From positions 1 to 29,306 of the forward strand of contig JANQKO010000001.1 in the NCBI GenBank assembly GCA_028281075.1: DNA of 29,306 nt, read 5' to 3'. Origin of the DNA: Alphaproteobacteria bacterium (lineage in GTDB: Bacteria; Pseudomonadota; Alphaproteobacteria; GCA-2731375). The notes under the pieces were generated by a model. The model worked only from the letters and a program-made list of their open reading frames with translations. It was not told where the DNA came from and did no database searches. The translations under genes were made by a program, and so were the position numbers. Below, piece after piece: positions 1 to 7,953 of this stretch (positions are counted from its first letter, which is position 1; each line of letters starts with the position of its first letter).

Positions 1-1209
1 GTGCCCCAGCGCCTCGCGGTGCAGCAGCCAGGCTTCAAGACTGGTGGTGGACTTTCGCGTCAGAGCGCTGAACTGCCCGTCAAGCAGTTCGATATGCAGC
101 GAGCTGATCACGTTCAGGGTGATTTCATCGCGCATCTCGAAAAGCTGATCGGTATCGCGGTCGTAGCGCTGCGCCCAGATATTGCTGCCGGACTTTGCGT
201 CGACCAGGCGCACGTTGATCCGAAGTTTCTCGCCCCGGCTCTCGATACTGCCCTCGAGGAAGTGGCTGACACCAAGGGCCGCGGCAAGGCGGCGCGAATC
301 CGCGCCCTCGACTTCGCTCTCGCGGACCAGGTTTCGATCGGCGACGTGCAACGCCGGCACACGCGACAAGGCGGTGACGATATCCTCCGTCAGGCCCTCG
401 CTGACGAGAAGCGCTCTTTTTTCGTTGGCGACCGCCTGAAACGATCGGACCGCGACCGCCAGCCGGTCCGTACCGTCGGCCGCGTCATCCCGACCCGGCA
501 ACTGGCCATTCACGAACCAGGCTGACGTTCCGACGACGACCAGCGCGACCGCGGCGTATATGGCCCGCCGAATGGGCAGAGATTTCCGTCTGGGGGCTCG
601 CCGGGCACGGGTTACCGCGCCGGGCTCTTTCGAAGCATTTACCTTGTAGACACGAACCGGCTCGGCGATGTTCTTGAAGGTCTGCTCGCCGATATCTTCA
701 TACCCCGCGTCCAAGACGGACCGAAGCTGGTCGTAGGCCTGCGCGGTGACGCAGATGCCCCCGGGCTCGGCCATGGCCTCGAGCCGCGATGCCAGGTTGA
801 CGCCCGAGCCGTAGACGTCGTCCCCGTCAACGATGATGTCGCCGAGGTTGACGCCAATGCGAAGCTGCATGTCGGCTTCGTCCATGCCGCGCCACACCGG
901 CATTTCCATTTGAATGGCGATGGCGCAACGAACGGCGTTGACGACGCTGGCGAACTCCACCAGGAAACCGTCGCCGAGCTGCTTGAAGACGCGACCCCTG
1001 TGCTGATGGACCTGCGGTTCGATAACCTCGTTGAAGAGGCGCTTGATGTTCGCGAATGTCTTCGTTTCGTCGGTTTCCATGAGGCCGCTGAAACCGACCA
1101 CGTCGGCCGCCAGGATCGCGGCGAGACGCCGCTCCTCGTCCGGAACCAGGTCCAGCCCGGCGATACCGTCGGGCGGGCGATTGCGCGAACAACCGGGCTT
1201 CAGCGACAT
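1..1209 (-). CDS. Class III adenylate/guanylate cyclase with TolB-like C-terminal domain (partial, 3' end outside window)
   Basis: Makes a cyclic nucleotide, most likely cAMP from ATP, as a signalling enzyme anchored in the inner membrane. The frame is open for 403 codons from 1209 to base 1. The catalytic domain covers about residues 27-190, with metal-binding Asp36 (ADVVGFS) and Asp80 (GDGF). Lys76 just before the second Asp fits adenine specificity. One membrane segment lies at about 216-233, followed by a domain (about 249-365) with the features seen in TolB-like regions of rhizobial-type cyclases: a G-L-T-E-D-I-V segment, LEGSIESRG and IWAQRYDR. TPR repeats often follow in this family but would lie outside the window. 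I chose ATG 1209 because GAGGAGG at 1217-1223 is 7 nt upstream; ATG 1215 is too close to it. The cyclase assignment is firm, the trigger it senses is unknown. Confidence 0.9.
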   Translation of the reverse strand, partial: MSLKPGCSRNRPPDGIAGLDLVPDEERRLAAILAADVVGFSGLMETDETKTFANIKRLFNEVIEPQVHQHRGRVFKQLGDGFLVEFASVVNAVRCAIAIQMEMPVWRGMDEADMQLRIGVNLGDIIVDGDDVYGSGVNLASRLEAMAEPGGICVTAQAYDQLRSVLDAGYEDIGEQTFKNIAEPVRVYKVNASKEPGAVTRARRAPRRKSLPIRRAIYAAVALVVVGTSAWFVNGQLPGRDDAADGTDRLAVAVRSFQAVANEKRALLVSEGLTEDIVTALSRVPALHVADRNLVRESEVEGADSRRLAAALGVSHFLEGSIESRGEKLRINVRLVDAKSGSNIWAQRYDRDTDQLFEMRDEITLNVISSLHIELLDGQFSALTRKSTTSLEAWLLHREALGH

Positions 1210-1892
1210 GATCATGCCTCCTCGGGTGATCCAGCCGGCGCTGTTATCGCGCAACCCCCACGATGCCAGCCTGGTCGGCCCCAGGGCATCGTCCAGCTCA
1301 CGAAGGACAATCAACCGCCGTCGGATGGAAGGTGCGCCAGTTCGCCACCGGGTGGCAGTTTGTCACGGTGAGTCACGGTGGCGTCGACGGTTCAGGGCGT
1401 CTCTTGCTCTGTCCAGCCGAGCAATTTCTGAGGGGACCCGTCAGCGTGAAATCCCGACATGCATCAGACATTCAGAACCGTGGGAACATGTTCCTTCGGT
1501 TCATGATGTCCGGACGTGGCGATCGCCGGTCCAATGAGGCATGTCACATGGTGGGCGGGTATGGCTTCAATGGGAGACGTTTGTCGCTACGCAGCCGAGG
1601 TCTGCTTCTGGCTATACCTCGCCGCCCCGGCCACGCCGCAGGCACGACCGCATCACCCCCAAAACCCGCCAATTACGCTGCGGTTGCCGGTTGATAGCGG
1701 CAATATACCCGAAACCGGTCGTGGGTGACCGTGCTGCATCTCGGCCGAAGATGACCCTGAGCTGCCATCTGCGTGTCGATGGAAAATCGGGTGGTGGCCG
1801 AAATATGAAGATTGACGCGACCCTGCTACACCGAGATGTCCAATATGATCGATCAACAGCAGCAAGTGTTCGAGAGCACGGCCACGCTGGTT
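1210..1892. other. Intergenic region of about 680 bases with short repeats near the cyclase start
   Basis: No convincing gene: the open frames here are short and their translations are low-complexity, rich in Arg, Pro and Ser. Two local patterns stand out in the part upstream of the cyclase: a palindrome GCCACC-G-GGTGGC at 1344-1356 and a direct repeat GTCACGGTG at 1362-1370 and 1372-1380, a spacing of one helical turn. They could be regulator sites for the cyclase promoter, but no clear -35/-10 pair was found. The right part (about 1700-1892) lies downstream of the HEPN gene and shows no clear terminator. Confidence 0.4.
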
Positions 1893-2828
1893 TTATAGCG
1901 AATCAAGCTTGCTTTCCGTACTTCTCGACGCAGACGACGGATTCTTCAGAAAACTAATGACTTGGAAAATGTAGTCCGCCATGAAAACTGTGTTCAGGCT
2001 GTTCTGCATCGATGAATAGCTCACCAACCCGTGTGCCGCCGCATGGCGGTTCGGCACCGGGTCCTGCGCAAAGCGCTGCCGATCAGCTTCTGTATTGATA
2101 TTCTCATAAAGGTGTCCGGTGAGGTGGCGAAACAGGTTCAGGCAATAAAGGCCCTTGGGCTCTATGGAGGCGAGAGACAAGTACCCGGCCAACTCTCTCA
2201 AAAGCGGCTGGCTCGTGATGCGTTCCAGCTTGTCGCCATGCAACTCGATACGGGCGACACGCTCGATTTCCGGCAAAAGGACCCGGCAAACACTGCGATA
2301 CAGACCAGTTTCGTGAGCTGTTAGCGCTTCGCGGAATGTGGCCTTCGCTTCATCGTCAATATCATAGCTTGTAAGACGGGTTTCGATGTCCCGCCGAATA
2401 TTCTGCCAGCCATCTTGATAGTGCTTTTCCAGACGCGCTTGCAATGCAGCGGTGTCGCCGTTGCATTCTTCGACAACGGCGAACGGTGTGCTGTAGTGCG
2501 GTAGCCAACCTGAATCGTCCAGCGCCTGCGTGTTCCGTCCGATCTGCGCCATTTTCTTCGCAACGGCGCTTGCCGATCCCAGCCCGAGATTTTCGATGCC
2601 CTTAGTAAACCGCGCTCGGTCCTCAAGAATTTTCTGTACCGCTGAGTCAAATTCCGGCTTCCGGAAAACTGGAATTTGGATTCCCTGCATCTGCTTTTGA
2701 ATATCTGCAATCGGCTTCATCGCCTTTTGCAGTTCCCTTTGCATATCGGCAATCGGCTTCATCGACTCACGAAGCTGTTCTTGCAGGTCGGCGAATTGGG
2801 AAATCGGGTCTCTGCGTTTCTCAGCCAT
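1893..2828 (-). CDS. HEPN-like protein with Rx4H motif and coiled-coil N-terminus (second gene of RES-HEPN pair)
   Basis: A 311-residue soluble protein without signal peptide or membrane segments. The motif R261-H-A-A-A-H266, followed by Gly and set in a predicted helical C-terminal region, matches the Rx4-6H signature of HEPN domains, many of which are metal-independent RNases in toxin-antitoxin and anti-phage systems. Residues about 10-50 form a heptad-like, probably coiled-coil stretch with a near-exact 14-residue repeat (SMKPIADMQREL, then AMKPIADIQKQM). A region around 107-145 (W-L-P-H-Y, then HYQDGWQNI) recalls unnamed proteins of defence islands. It starts 9 nt after the RES gene stop, so the two are probably co-transcribed and translationally coupled. 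GC content is clearly below that of the window's other operons. RNase activity is inference; it could also be a catalytically dead HEPN partner that neutralises or scaffolds the RES protein. Confidence 0.7.
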   Translation of the reverse strand: MAEKRRDPISQFADLQEQLRESMKPIADMQRELQKAMKPIADIQKQMQGIQIPVFRKPEFDSAVQKILEDRARFTKGIENLGLGSASAVAKKMAQIGRNTQALDDSGWLPHYSTPFAVVEECNGDTAALQARLEKHYQDGWQNIRRDIETRLTSYDIDDEAKATFREALTAHETGLYRSVCRVLLPEIERVARIELHGDKLERITSQPLLRELAGYLSLASIEPKGLYCLNLFRHLTGHLYENINTEADRQRFAQDPVPNRHAAAHGLVSYSSMQNSLNTVFMADYIFQVISFLKNPSSASRSTESKLDSL

Positions 2829-2837
2829 GATTTCGCG

Positions 2838-4118
2838 CTACACCCATTCAAACGGTTCGGGCGCTTCTCTGTTCCACCGCTCCAGATCGTCTACCGTAAC
2901 GTATTGCTCAGCACGGTCGGTCATCTCAATCCAGTGTTCACGATCCGGAAACAGGTTCTCCGACAGTGCACCATCGACGAGGTCGCCCTGTGTAGCGAAG
3001 AGGACAAGCGAACGGTGGTCTGACCGACGGGCGCTTTGATAGCGGATGCCGTCAATCGGCTTCCCGTCGTGCAGGAAAGCCGTGCGAAAAAATTCAGTCA
3101 CCACTTGCGTCGGGATGTATTCGACATGGATTGACCGGTCCCTTGCGATCGGTTTCGATAGTTCGGCGGCAAAGTAGTTTAGGAAAATCAACGGCGGGCG
3201 CGGATCGTACTCAAGGCAATCCGGCATGTAATCGAAAATACTCGGGACTGAAGGTATCTCGGCTAGGTCTAAAATTTTGGCATCGCGCTTAACCCGGAAC
3301 TCTCCGATAACGTAGCGGCCCGCATCCTTTACCGGGTCCTTCGCAACTTCCCGCAGGGCGGTTTCTGCATCATCGCAGACATAAAACATGACTATGCCGG
3401 GAGGATTCATCCGGTTCGCCATTGTCGCCTTATCCTGTGGCGGCGGACCCAGATCGGCAGTGCTTGATAGAACCTCGTCCGGTTTCTGGAATCTTGCGCG
3501 ATATAGCGGGAGGTCCGAAGAGACCGGCTTTACAAGCGAGAAGCACTCGCACCAGCCTGCCAATTCGTTCAGCAGGGCAAGCGGGCTGTATATTTCCTGG
3601 TCGTCGCGCCCCTCGTTCAGGAAGAAATAGCGGCGGCGATACTTGATCAGTTCGCTGAACTCATCCCAACTGAAGTTAAGCTTTTCATCGTCAGTCAGAG
3701 AAAAGGGATGCTTTCGGCACCAGGCGCGATCGCCCAACCCGTCACACAGGGCTTCCATCAGCGCGCCGTCATCGTCGTTTGGCAGTTCGTCGCCCAGATG
3801 CTCTGCGAGTATCTGCTCGGTCGTCCATATTTGCCCAATATAGCCGCCTTCAGCACTATCATGGGGAAGCTTGTTCTCCGCGGCGTCATATTCGCGGTCT
3901 AGGCAGTCGCTCATGTAGAGGAGAATTTCGACTAGTGGCGCAGCAATGGGATCGTCAGACTCGGCCCCGCAAAACGTGCAAACCCTGGCGCCTGCTTCAC
4001 CTTCGATAAAGCCCTGCAAGCCTTCATCCGCAATACAGGCAGCGCACACATATTCATCATCATGAGCTTCTGGGTTCCCACCGCCCAGACGCTCCTGGAC
4101 ATCCTTCCAATATCCCAC
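2838..4118 (-). CDS. Zinc-finger / HEPN-RES N-terminal / RES-domain protein (probable NAD-targeting toxin or defence effector)
   Basis: About 426 residues. Residue numbers count from GTG 4118. A zinc-knuckle-like pair, C25-x2-C28 and C47-x2-C50, opens the protein. It is followed by a helical region to about residue 195 that resembles the Pfam family named HEPN/RES N-terminal domain 1. The C-terminal RES domain has the family landmarks: LYRAR with Arg207, NRMNPPGI at about 235-242, a D-A-E-T-A-L-R-E stretch ending in Glu257, and Ser362 in IRYQSARR. Known RES proteins act on NAD+ (phosphorolysis, MbcT) or ADP-ribosylate targets (ParT). Their usual antitoxins are Xre/MbcA-type, and none is visible here. 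GGAGG at 4128-4132 is 9 nt before GTG 4118 but directly abuts GTG 4127, so the inner start is preferred. The RES assignment is strong; toxin or defence role is inference from family and from the HEPN neighbour. Confidence 0.85.
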   Translation of the reverse strand: MGYWKDVQERLGGGNPEAHDDEYVCAACIADEGLQGFIEGEAGARVCTFCGAESDDPIAAPLVEILLYMSDCLDREYDAAENKLPHDSAEGGYIGQIWTTEQILAEHLGDELPNDDDGALMEALCDGLGDRAWCRKHPFSLTDDEKLNFSWDEFSELIKYRRRYFFLNEGRDDQEIYSPLALLNELAGWCECFSLVKPVSSDLPLYRARFQKPDEVLSSTADLGPPPQDKATMANRMNPPGIVMFYVCDDAETALREVAKDPVKDAGRYVIGEFRVKRDAKILDLAEIPSVPSIFDYMPDCLEYDPRPPLIFLNYFAAELSKPIARDRSIHVEYIPTQVVTEFFRTAFLHDGKPIDGIRYQSARRSDHRSLVLFATQGDLVDGALSENLFPDREHWIEMTDRAEQYVTVDDLERWNREAPEPFEWV

Positions 4119-4592
4119 CCCAGTCACCCTCCAGTAGATCTGAGTGCAATCTATTCAGCGAAACTCTGCATCCCACCTTCTAGCTGAGTGGCGAGAAATT
4201 CAACTTTGTCGCCAAAAAGGCAGTTTCCAATATCTTCGATGGCAAGTATGGCATTCAGATCGAGTGCCATGCGCTGGTTCTCTCGCGAGAACGACCAGCA
4301 CTTGATAATAAATGTTGTGCCGCTTGCAAATTGATGCTTCCTCGATGTCCGCTCATGGCTAGTTGCGGACAACATCGGCGAACCTGGGTTGCTTCCGGTT
4401 TTGGCCGCCAAAGAGACGAAGAAACGTCCGAATCGAGATTGTTCAAACGATAGCCATCGGCACCGGCAGTTGACGGCATTGGTCGCGGCGCGCACCCGCA
4501 ACCAGATCCGGAAATCAACATCGACAGCCCAATTCCGAGCGAAGCAGCGGGCTGGCGCGCCGTCACCGCGATCCCGCCACCGCAACCCCGCT
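4119..4592 (-). other. Lower-GC intergenic stretch upstream of the RES gene, with a possible small or decayed ORF
   Basis: No recognisable gene. On the minus strand a frame ending with TAG at 4151-4153 reads sensibly from ATG 4269 (39 codons) and stays open further upstream to ATG 4376. Its last part (A-I-L-A-I-E-D-I-G and DKVEFLATQLEGG) looks protein-like, while the part further upstream does not. It ends 32 nt before the RES start, so it could be a small partner gene, a leader ORF or the remnant of a gene damaged when the island inserted. There is no strong ribosome-binding site. Any promoter for the RES-HEPN pair must lie here, but none could be identified. Confidence 0.3.
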
Positions 4593-5100
4593 TCAAACGC
4601 CAAGGCGATCCTGCGGGCGGTACCAGGCACCGCTCAATTCGGCGCCGATAACCCGCAGCGAATGGAACGGCATGGGGTGGATGGTGGAAACCGGGAACGG
4701 TGAACGCTCGTACATCCCGCTGACCGCGAGCGCGCCGGGCAGGCGGCCCATTCGCGGGGCCATGGCAATGCCACGGTCATTGTGGCCAAGGCCGATATGG
4801 AGCTTCTCCGCGGGCACGTGCGGGTGTGGCAGGCTGTCCTTGGTGAGCGCGAAGGTGCCGGCCCAGCGGTACCGCCAGCCAATGCCCTCGAGTTGCGGGA
4901 ACAGGGCTTCGGCATGCCGCGCGAGGCTTCGGTAGTGATGCGCCGGCTCGCCGGGCGTGAACGCGCCGCGCCCGCCGATGAGAAAGCCGCCATCCCGGTC
5001 GAGGCGCAGGTATTTCAGGCTGCGCCGGGTGTCCGAGACAGGCTGGTCTTCGAGGCGTGCGGCGTCATGCGCCGGACCCGTCCACGGCGGCGCCGTCGTT
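4593..5100 (-). pseudogene. 5'-truncated C-terminal fragment of an FAD-dependent (DAO-family) oxidoreductase
   Basis: Read backwards from about 5095, the frame gives a sequence typical of the C-terminal third of glycine/D-amino-acid-oxidase-type flavoenzymes: VSDTRRSLKYLRLDRDGGF, IGGRG, then W-R-Y-R-W-A-G-T-F-A-L-T-K-D, a G-H-N-D-R-G-I-A-M segment that would contact FAD, and an ending PFHSLR...WYRPQDRLGV before TGA at 4593-4595. About 165 residues remain of a family usually near 400-450. The N-terminal FAD-binding GxGxxG region is missing and no start codon lies at the family's expected place; upstream of about 5095 the frame no longer resembles the family. Some positions (for example MGRLPGALAVSGMYE) also look degenerate. 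It is therefore a gene remnant, at the border between the high-GC backbone and the lower-GC island. Bases 5101-5209 hold only short open frames. Confidence 0.75.
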
Positions 5101-5209
5101 CTGGTTCGTGATGCCCGGCGGCATCGTGATCCGGACGCGCCCGCCGGACATCGCTCTGTTCCTGCCCGGCCTCATGACGTGAGGTGGCCATGACGTGGCG
5201 CGGGTCGGA

Positions 5210-7198
5210 TCAGATCGCGCGGCCGGCCTCGTGGCCCTCGTAGACCGCCTCCAGCGCGGTGCGCGGTGACTGGCAGTCGCCGGCGCTGAGGCGCCGCCAT
5301 GACGGCGCCGTGGCGTCGATGGCCCGGCGCAGCGCGTCGTCGGCCGTCCCGTGCAATGGCGCGATCACGCTGTCGGCGCGCACGGTCGGACCGGGCTCAC
5401 CGGTTGACAGGTCGGTCGTCTCGGCCATGCCGTTGACGTGGTCGCGCAGGGCATGGCCGCCGATCACCCGGACCTGCTTGCGTTTCAGGCGTTCGCGGAG
5501 CGCGAAGACGCTGTACATGCTGATCGTCCACCCGGCCGCGCCGGTCGGCGCGATCAGGGTCACGGTCCGGCCGGCATCGGCCAGGAATTCCGCCACGGCC
5601 ACGACCGACCAGGTGCCCAGCGCGTCGACCATAACCACGTGTTGTCCCAGCGCCTGCGGATCGGCGAGCGCGTCCTGCAGCGTCAGCGTGGTACCGCCGC
5701 CGGCCAGCGCCTGCGCGGCGGGCCGGCCGCCGGTGGCGAACACCACCGCGTCGGCGCCGTGGCCGCCGATCGTGTCCGCCGTCGCGTCCGTCCGCAGCCG
5801 GACCTCGACGCCATACCGGTCGAGGTTGCGGCGCTGCGAGGCCAGCAGCTTCGCGAACTCGGCCCGCAGCGGCATCTTTTCCAGCCAGGCCAGCTGGCCG
5901 CCGAGCCGGTCCGACCGCTCCCACAGGCTGACGCTGTGGCCCCGCGCCGCGGCGACCCAGGCCGCTTCCATGCCCGCCGGGCCGCCGCCGACGACCAGCA
6001 CGCGTTTCGGCTCGTCGGCCTTGTCCGCGTCCGGCAGCGGCCAGACACGCTCCTTTCCGGCCCGCGGGTTGGTCAGGCAGGTGATGGCCAGGTTCAGCGC
6101 CAGGAACCCGGCGCAGCCCTGGTTGCAGCCGATGCAGGGCGTGGTGTCGGCCTCGCGGCCGTCGCGCGCCTTGTTGACGATCGCCGGATCGGCGATATGG
6201 GCGCGGGCCATGCCGACGAGGTCGGTGCCGCCGCTTGCCAGCATGTCCTCGGCCTGGGCGATGTCCTGGTACCGGCAGACGGTCATCACCGCCGGCCGCC
6301 GGGCGGCGCCGTCCAGCGCCGCGCCGATGCGGCGGGTCAGCGGCTGGAATTCGGCCAGGTCGAAGGCCATGTCGGCCATCTGCGTCGATACCGTGTAGCT
6401 GCCGTGATAGGCGGAATGGGACACGTTGACGAAATCCACCGGAACCGCGTCCACCAGCCGCCGCACGATGTCCGTCATGTCGTCCAGCGTCAGGCCGCCC
6501 GGCAGGAACTCGTCGGCGCTGACGCGGATGCCGAGCGTGCCGTCCGGCCCGATCGCCCGGCGTACCGCGGCCAGGGTCTCCAGCGCGAAGCGCAGGCGGT
6601 TTTCCGCCGTGCCGCCGTAATCGTCGCCGCGCCGGTTGCTGGCCGGCGACAGGAATTGCTGCAGCAGGTGGCCGTGCGCCATCTGCAGCTCGATCCCGTC
6701 GAGGCCCGCCTCCATCAGGTTCGTCGCGACGTCGGCGTGCGCGGCGACCACCATGGCGATCTCGCCGGCCGTCATCGGGTGCGGCGCCGGCGCCGTCGCC
6801 GACCAGGGAATGGCGGACGCGCTCCAGGACGGCGTGCGCGTGAAATTGCCGTCGATGTGACGTCCGAGATGGATGATCTGGCCGAACAGCCGGCCGCCCT
6901 CGTCCCGCACGGCGCGGGCGATGTCGCGGAATTTCGGGATCGCCTCCGGGGCGTAGCCGTTGACGCCCTGCTGGCGGCCCAGGCTCGACCGGTGGACCCG
7001 GATGCCCTCGAAGATGATCAGCCCGGCGCCGCCCGCCGCGCGCGCCTGGTGATAGGCCAGGTGCCGGCCGCTCGGCAGGTTGTCCTCGCCGAAGCTGGTG
7101 GTGTGGGCGGGCACGAAGATCCGGTTTCGCACCTCGGTTCGGCCGATCCGGATCGGCCGAAAGACATGCGGATAACGCGGGTGCGGATCGTCGGACAT
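5210..7198 (-). CDS. NADH:flavin oxidoreductase / 2,4-dienoyl-CoA reductase-type enzyme (FMN, 4Fe-4S, FAD)
   Basis: A 662-residue, soluble multi-cofactor flavoenzyme of the trimethylamine dehydrogenase/FadH family. Residues 1 to about 345 form an Old Yellow Enzyme FMN barrel, with the loop A-H-G-H-L-L-Q-Q-F-L-S-P at 174-185 and D-D-Y-G-G-T-A-E-N-R after it. A complete cluster motif follows: C355-x2-C358-x3-C362-x11-C374. The C-terminal FAD/NAD domain begins with VVGGGPAG at about 402-409. Electrons would pass from NAD(P)H through FAD and the Fe-S cluster to FMN and then to a substrate such as an enoyl compound or N-methyl amine; the sequence does not settle which. ATG 7198 has a good site (AAGGGAGG) overlapping the end of the upstream SDR gene, 11 nt away. 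Third gene of the gntR-SDR operon. A related enzyme on the other strand (16403-18421) differs in the cluster motif. Confidence 0.9.
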   Translation of the reverse strand: MSDDPHPRYPHVFRPIRIGRTEVRNRIFVPAHTTSFGEDNLPSGRHLAYHQARAAGGAGLIIFEGIRVHRSSLGRQQGVNGYAPEAIPKFRDIARAVRDEGGRLFGQIIHLGRHIDGNFTRTPSWSASAIPWSATAPAPHPMTAGEIAMVVAAHADVATNLMEAGLDGIELQMAHGHLLQQFLSPASNRRGDDYGGTAENRLRFALETLAAVRRAIGPDGTLGIRVSADEFLPGGLTLDDMTDIVRRLVDAVPVDFVNVSHSAYHGSYTVSTQMADMAFDLAEFQPLTRRIGAALDGAARRPAVMTVCRYQDIAQAEDMLASGGTDLVGMARAHIADPAIVNKARDGREADTTPCIGCNQGCAGFLALNLAITCLTNPRAGKERVWPLPDADKADEPKRVLVVGGGPAGMEAAWVAAARGHSVSLWERSDRLGGQLAWLEKMPLRAEFAKLLASQRRNLDRYGVEVRLRTDATADTIGGHGADAVVFATGGRPAAQALAGGGTTLTLQDALADPQALGQHVVMVDALGTWSVVAVAEFLADAGRTVTLIAPTGAAGWTISMYSVFALRERLKRKQVRVIGGHALRDHVNGMAETTDLSTGEPGPTVRADSVIAPLHGTADDALRRAIDATAPSWRRLSAGDCQSPRTALEAVYEGHEAGRAI

Positions 7199-7209
7199 CT
7201 TGCCTCCCT

Positions 7210-7953
7210 TCAGTCCATCCTCAGGCCGCCGTTGACGGCAAGCACCGCGCCCGTGGTGAACGCGGCGTCGGGCTGCAGCAGATAGGCGACCGCGGCGGCC
7301 ACTTCCTCGGGCGCGGCCATGCGCTTCAGCGGCGTCGCCGCCGACATGGCGGCCTTCCGCTCTGGCGGATGGGCCGCCAGCATCGGGGTCTCGACAGCAC
7401 CCGGCGCGACGCAGTTGACGGTGATCGCGCGCGGCGCCAGCTCCTGGGCCATCGACTTGGTGAGCGCCTCGATGCCGCCCTTGGAGGCGGCGTAGGCCGT
7501 GCCGGTGATGACGCCGCCGGTGCGCCCGGCCAGCGAGCCGAGCGTCACGATTCGGCCGCCGTCGACCAGCCAGTCCCGCGCCGCGCGGCAGCACAGGAAC
7601 GGGCCGGTCAGGTTGACGGCCAGGATATCGGCCCAGCGGCGCGGATCGAGGTCCGCCAGCTTGCCGTTGTCGACGACACCGGCGGCCAGCACCAGGCCGT
7701 AGAGCCGTGGCGCGAGTTCCCGCGCCCTGGCGAACGCCGCCGCGACGGCCGCCGCGTCGGTGATGTCGACCGCCAGCGCGGTCGCGCCCGTCTCCCGCGC
7801 CAAGTCCCGCAGGTCAGGTTCGTTGCGGTCCATCAGGATCAGCGGCGCATGGCCCGCGGCCGCGGCCCGGCGCGTGATGGCGGCGCCGATGCCGCCGCCG
7901 GCGCCGACGACGCAGAGCGAACGTGCCGCCGCCGCGTTCCGCGGGGCCGTCAT
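7210..7953 (-). CDS. Short-chain dehydrogenase/reductase (classical SDR)
   Basis: A 247-residue NAD(P)-dependent oxidoreductase. The cofactor motif is G17-A-G-G-G-I-G23, Asn114 sits in the N-L-T-G segment, and the catalytic residues are Ser140, Tyr154 and Lys158 (YAASK). The Asp near residue 42 at the end of strand 2 (LILMDRN) favours NAD over NADP. It ends with the usual G-G-L-R-M-D tail. The start ATG overlaps the stop of the gntR gene (ATGA), so the two are translationally coupled, and the FMN oxidoreductase follows. It probably oxidises an alcohol or reduces a ketone in the pathway served by the divergent operon. The substrate cannot be read from the sequence. Confidence 0.9.
   Translation of the reverse strand: MTAPRNAAAARSLCVVGAGGGIGAAITRRAAAAGHAPLILMDRNEPDLRDLARETGATALAVDITDAAAVAAAFARARELAPRLYGLVLAAGVVDNGKLADLDPRRWADILAVNLTGPFLCCRAARDWLVDGGRIVTLGSLAGRTGGVITGTAYAASKGGIEALTKSMAQELAPRAITVNCVAPGAVETPMLAAHPPERKAAMSAATPLKRMAAPEEVAAAVAYLLQPDAAFTTGAVLAVNGGLRMD

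Noticed and set aside
1541..1957. A 138-codon plus-strand frame in the gap between cyclase and HEPN gene
   Set aside because: Poor composition, no ribosome site, no recognisable motif, and it runs into the end of the HEPN gene on the other strand.
5101..5209. Short minus-strand frame M-S-G-G-R-V-R-I-T-M-P-P-G-I before the oxidoreductase fragment
   Set aside because: It is only about 28 codons, ends in a stop, and I cannot connect it to a family. It is probably remnant or chance sequence.
5210..7594. A 794-codon frame joining the SDR region and the flavin oxidoreductase
   Set aside because: Upstream of ATG 7198 the frame is out of phase with the SDR gene, which has its own motifs and stop. 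A good ribosome site supports 7198.
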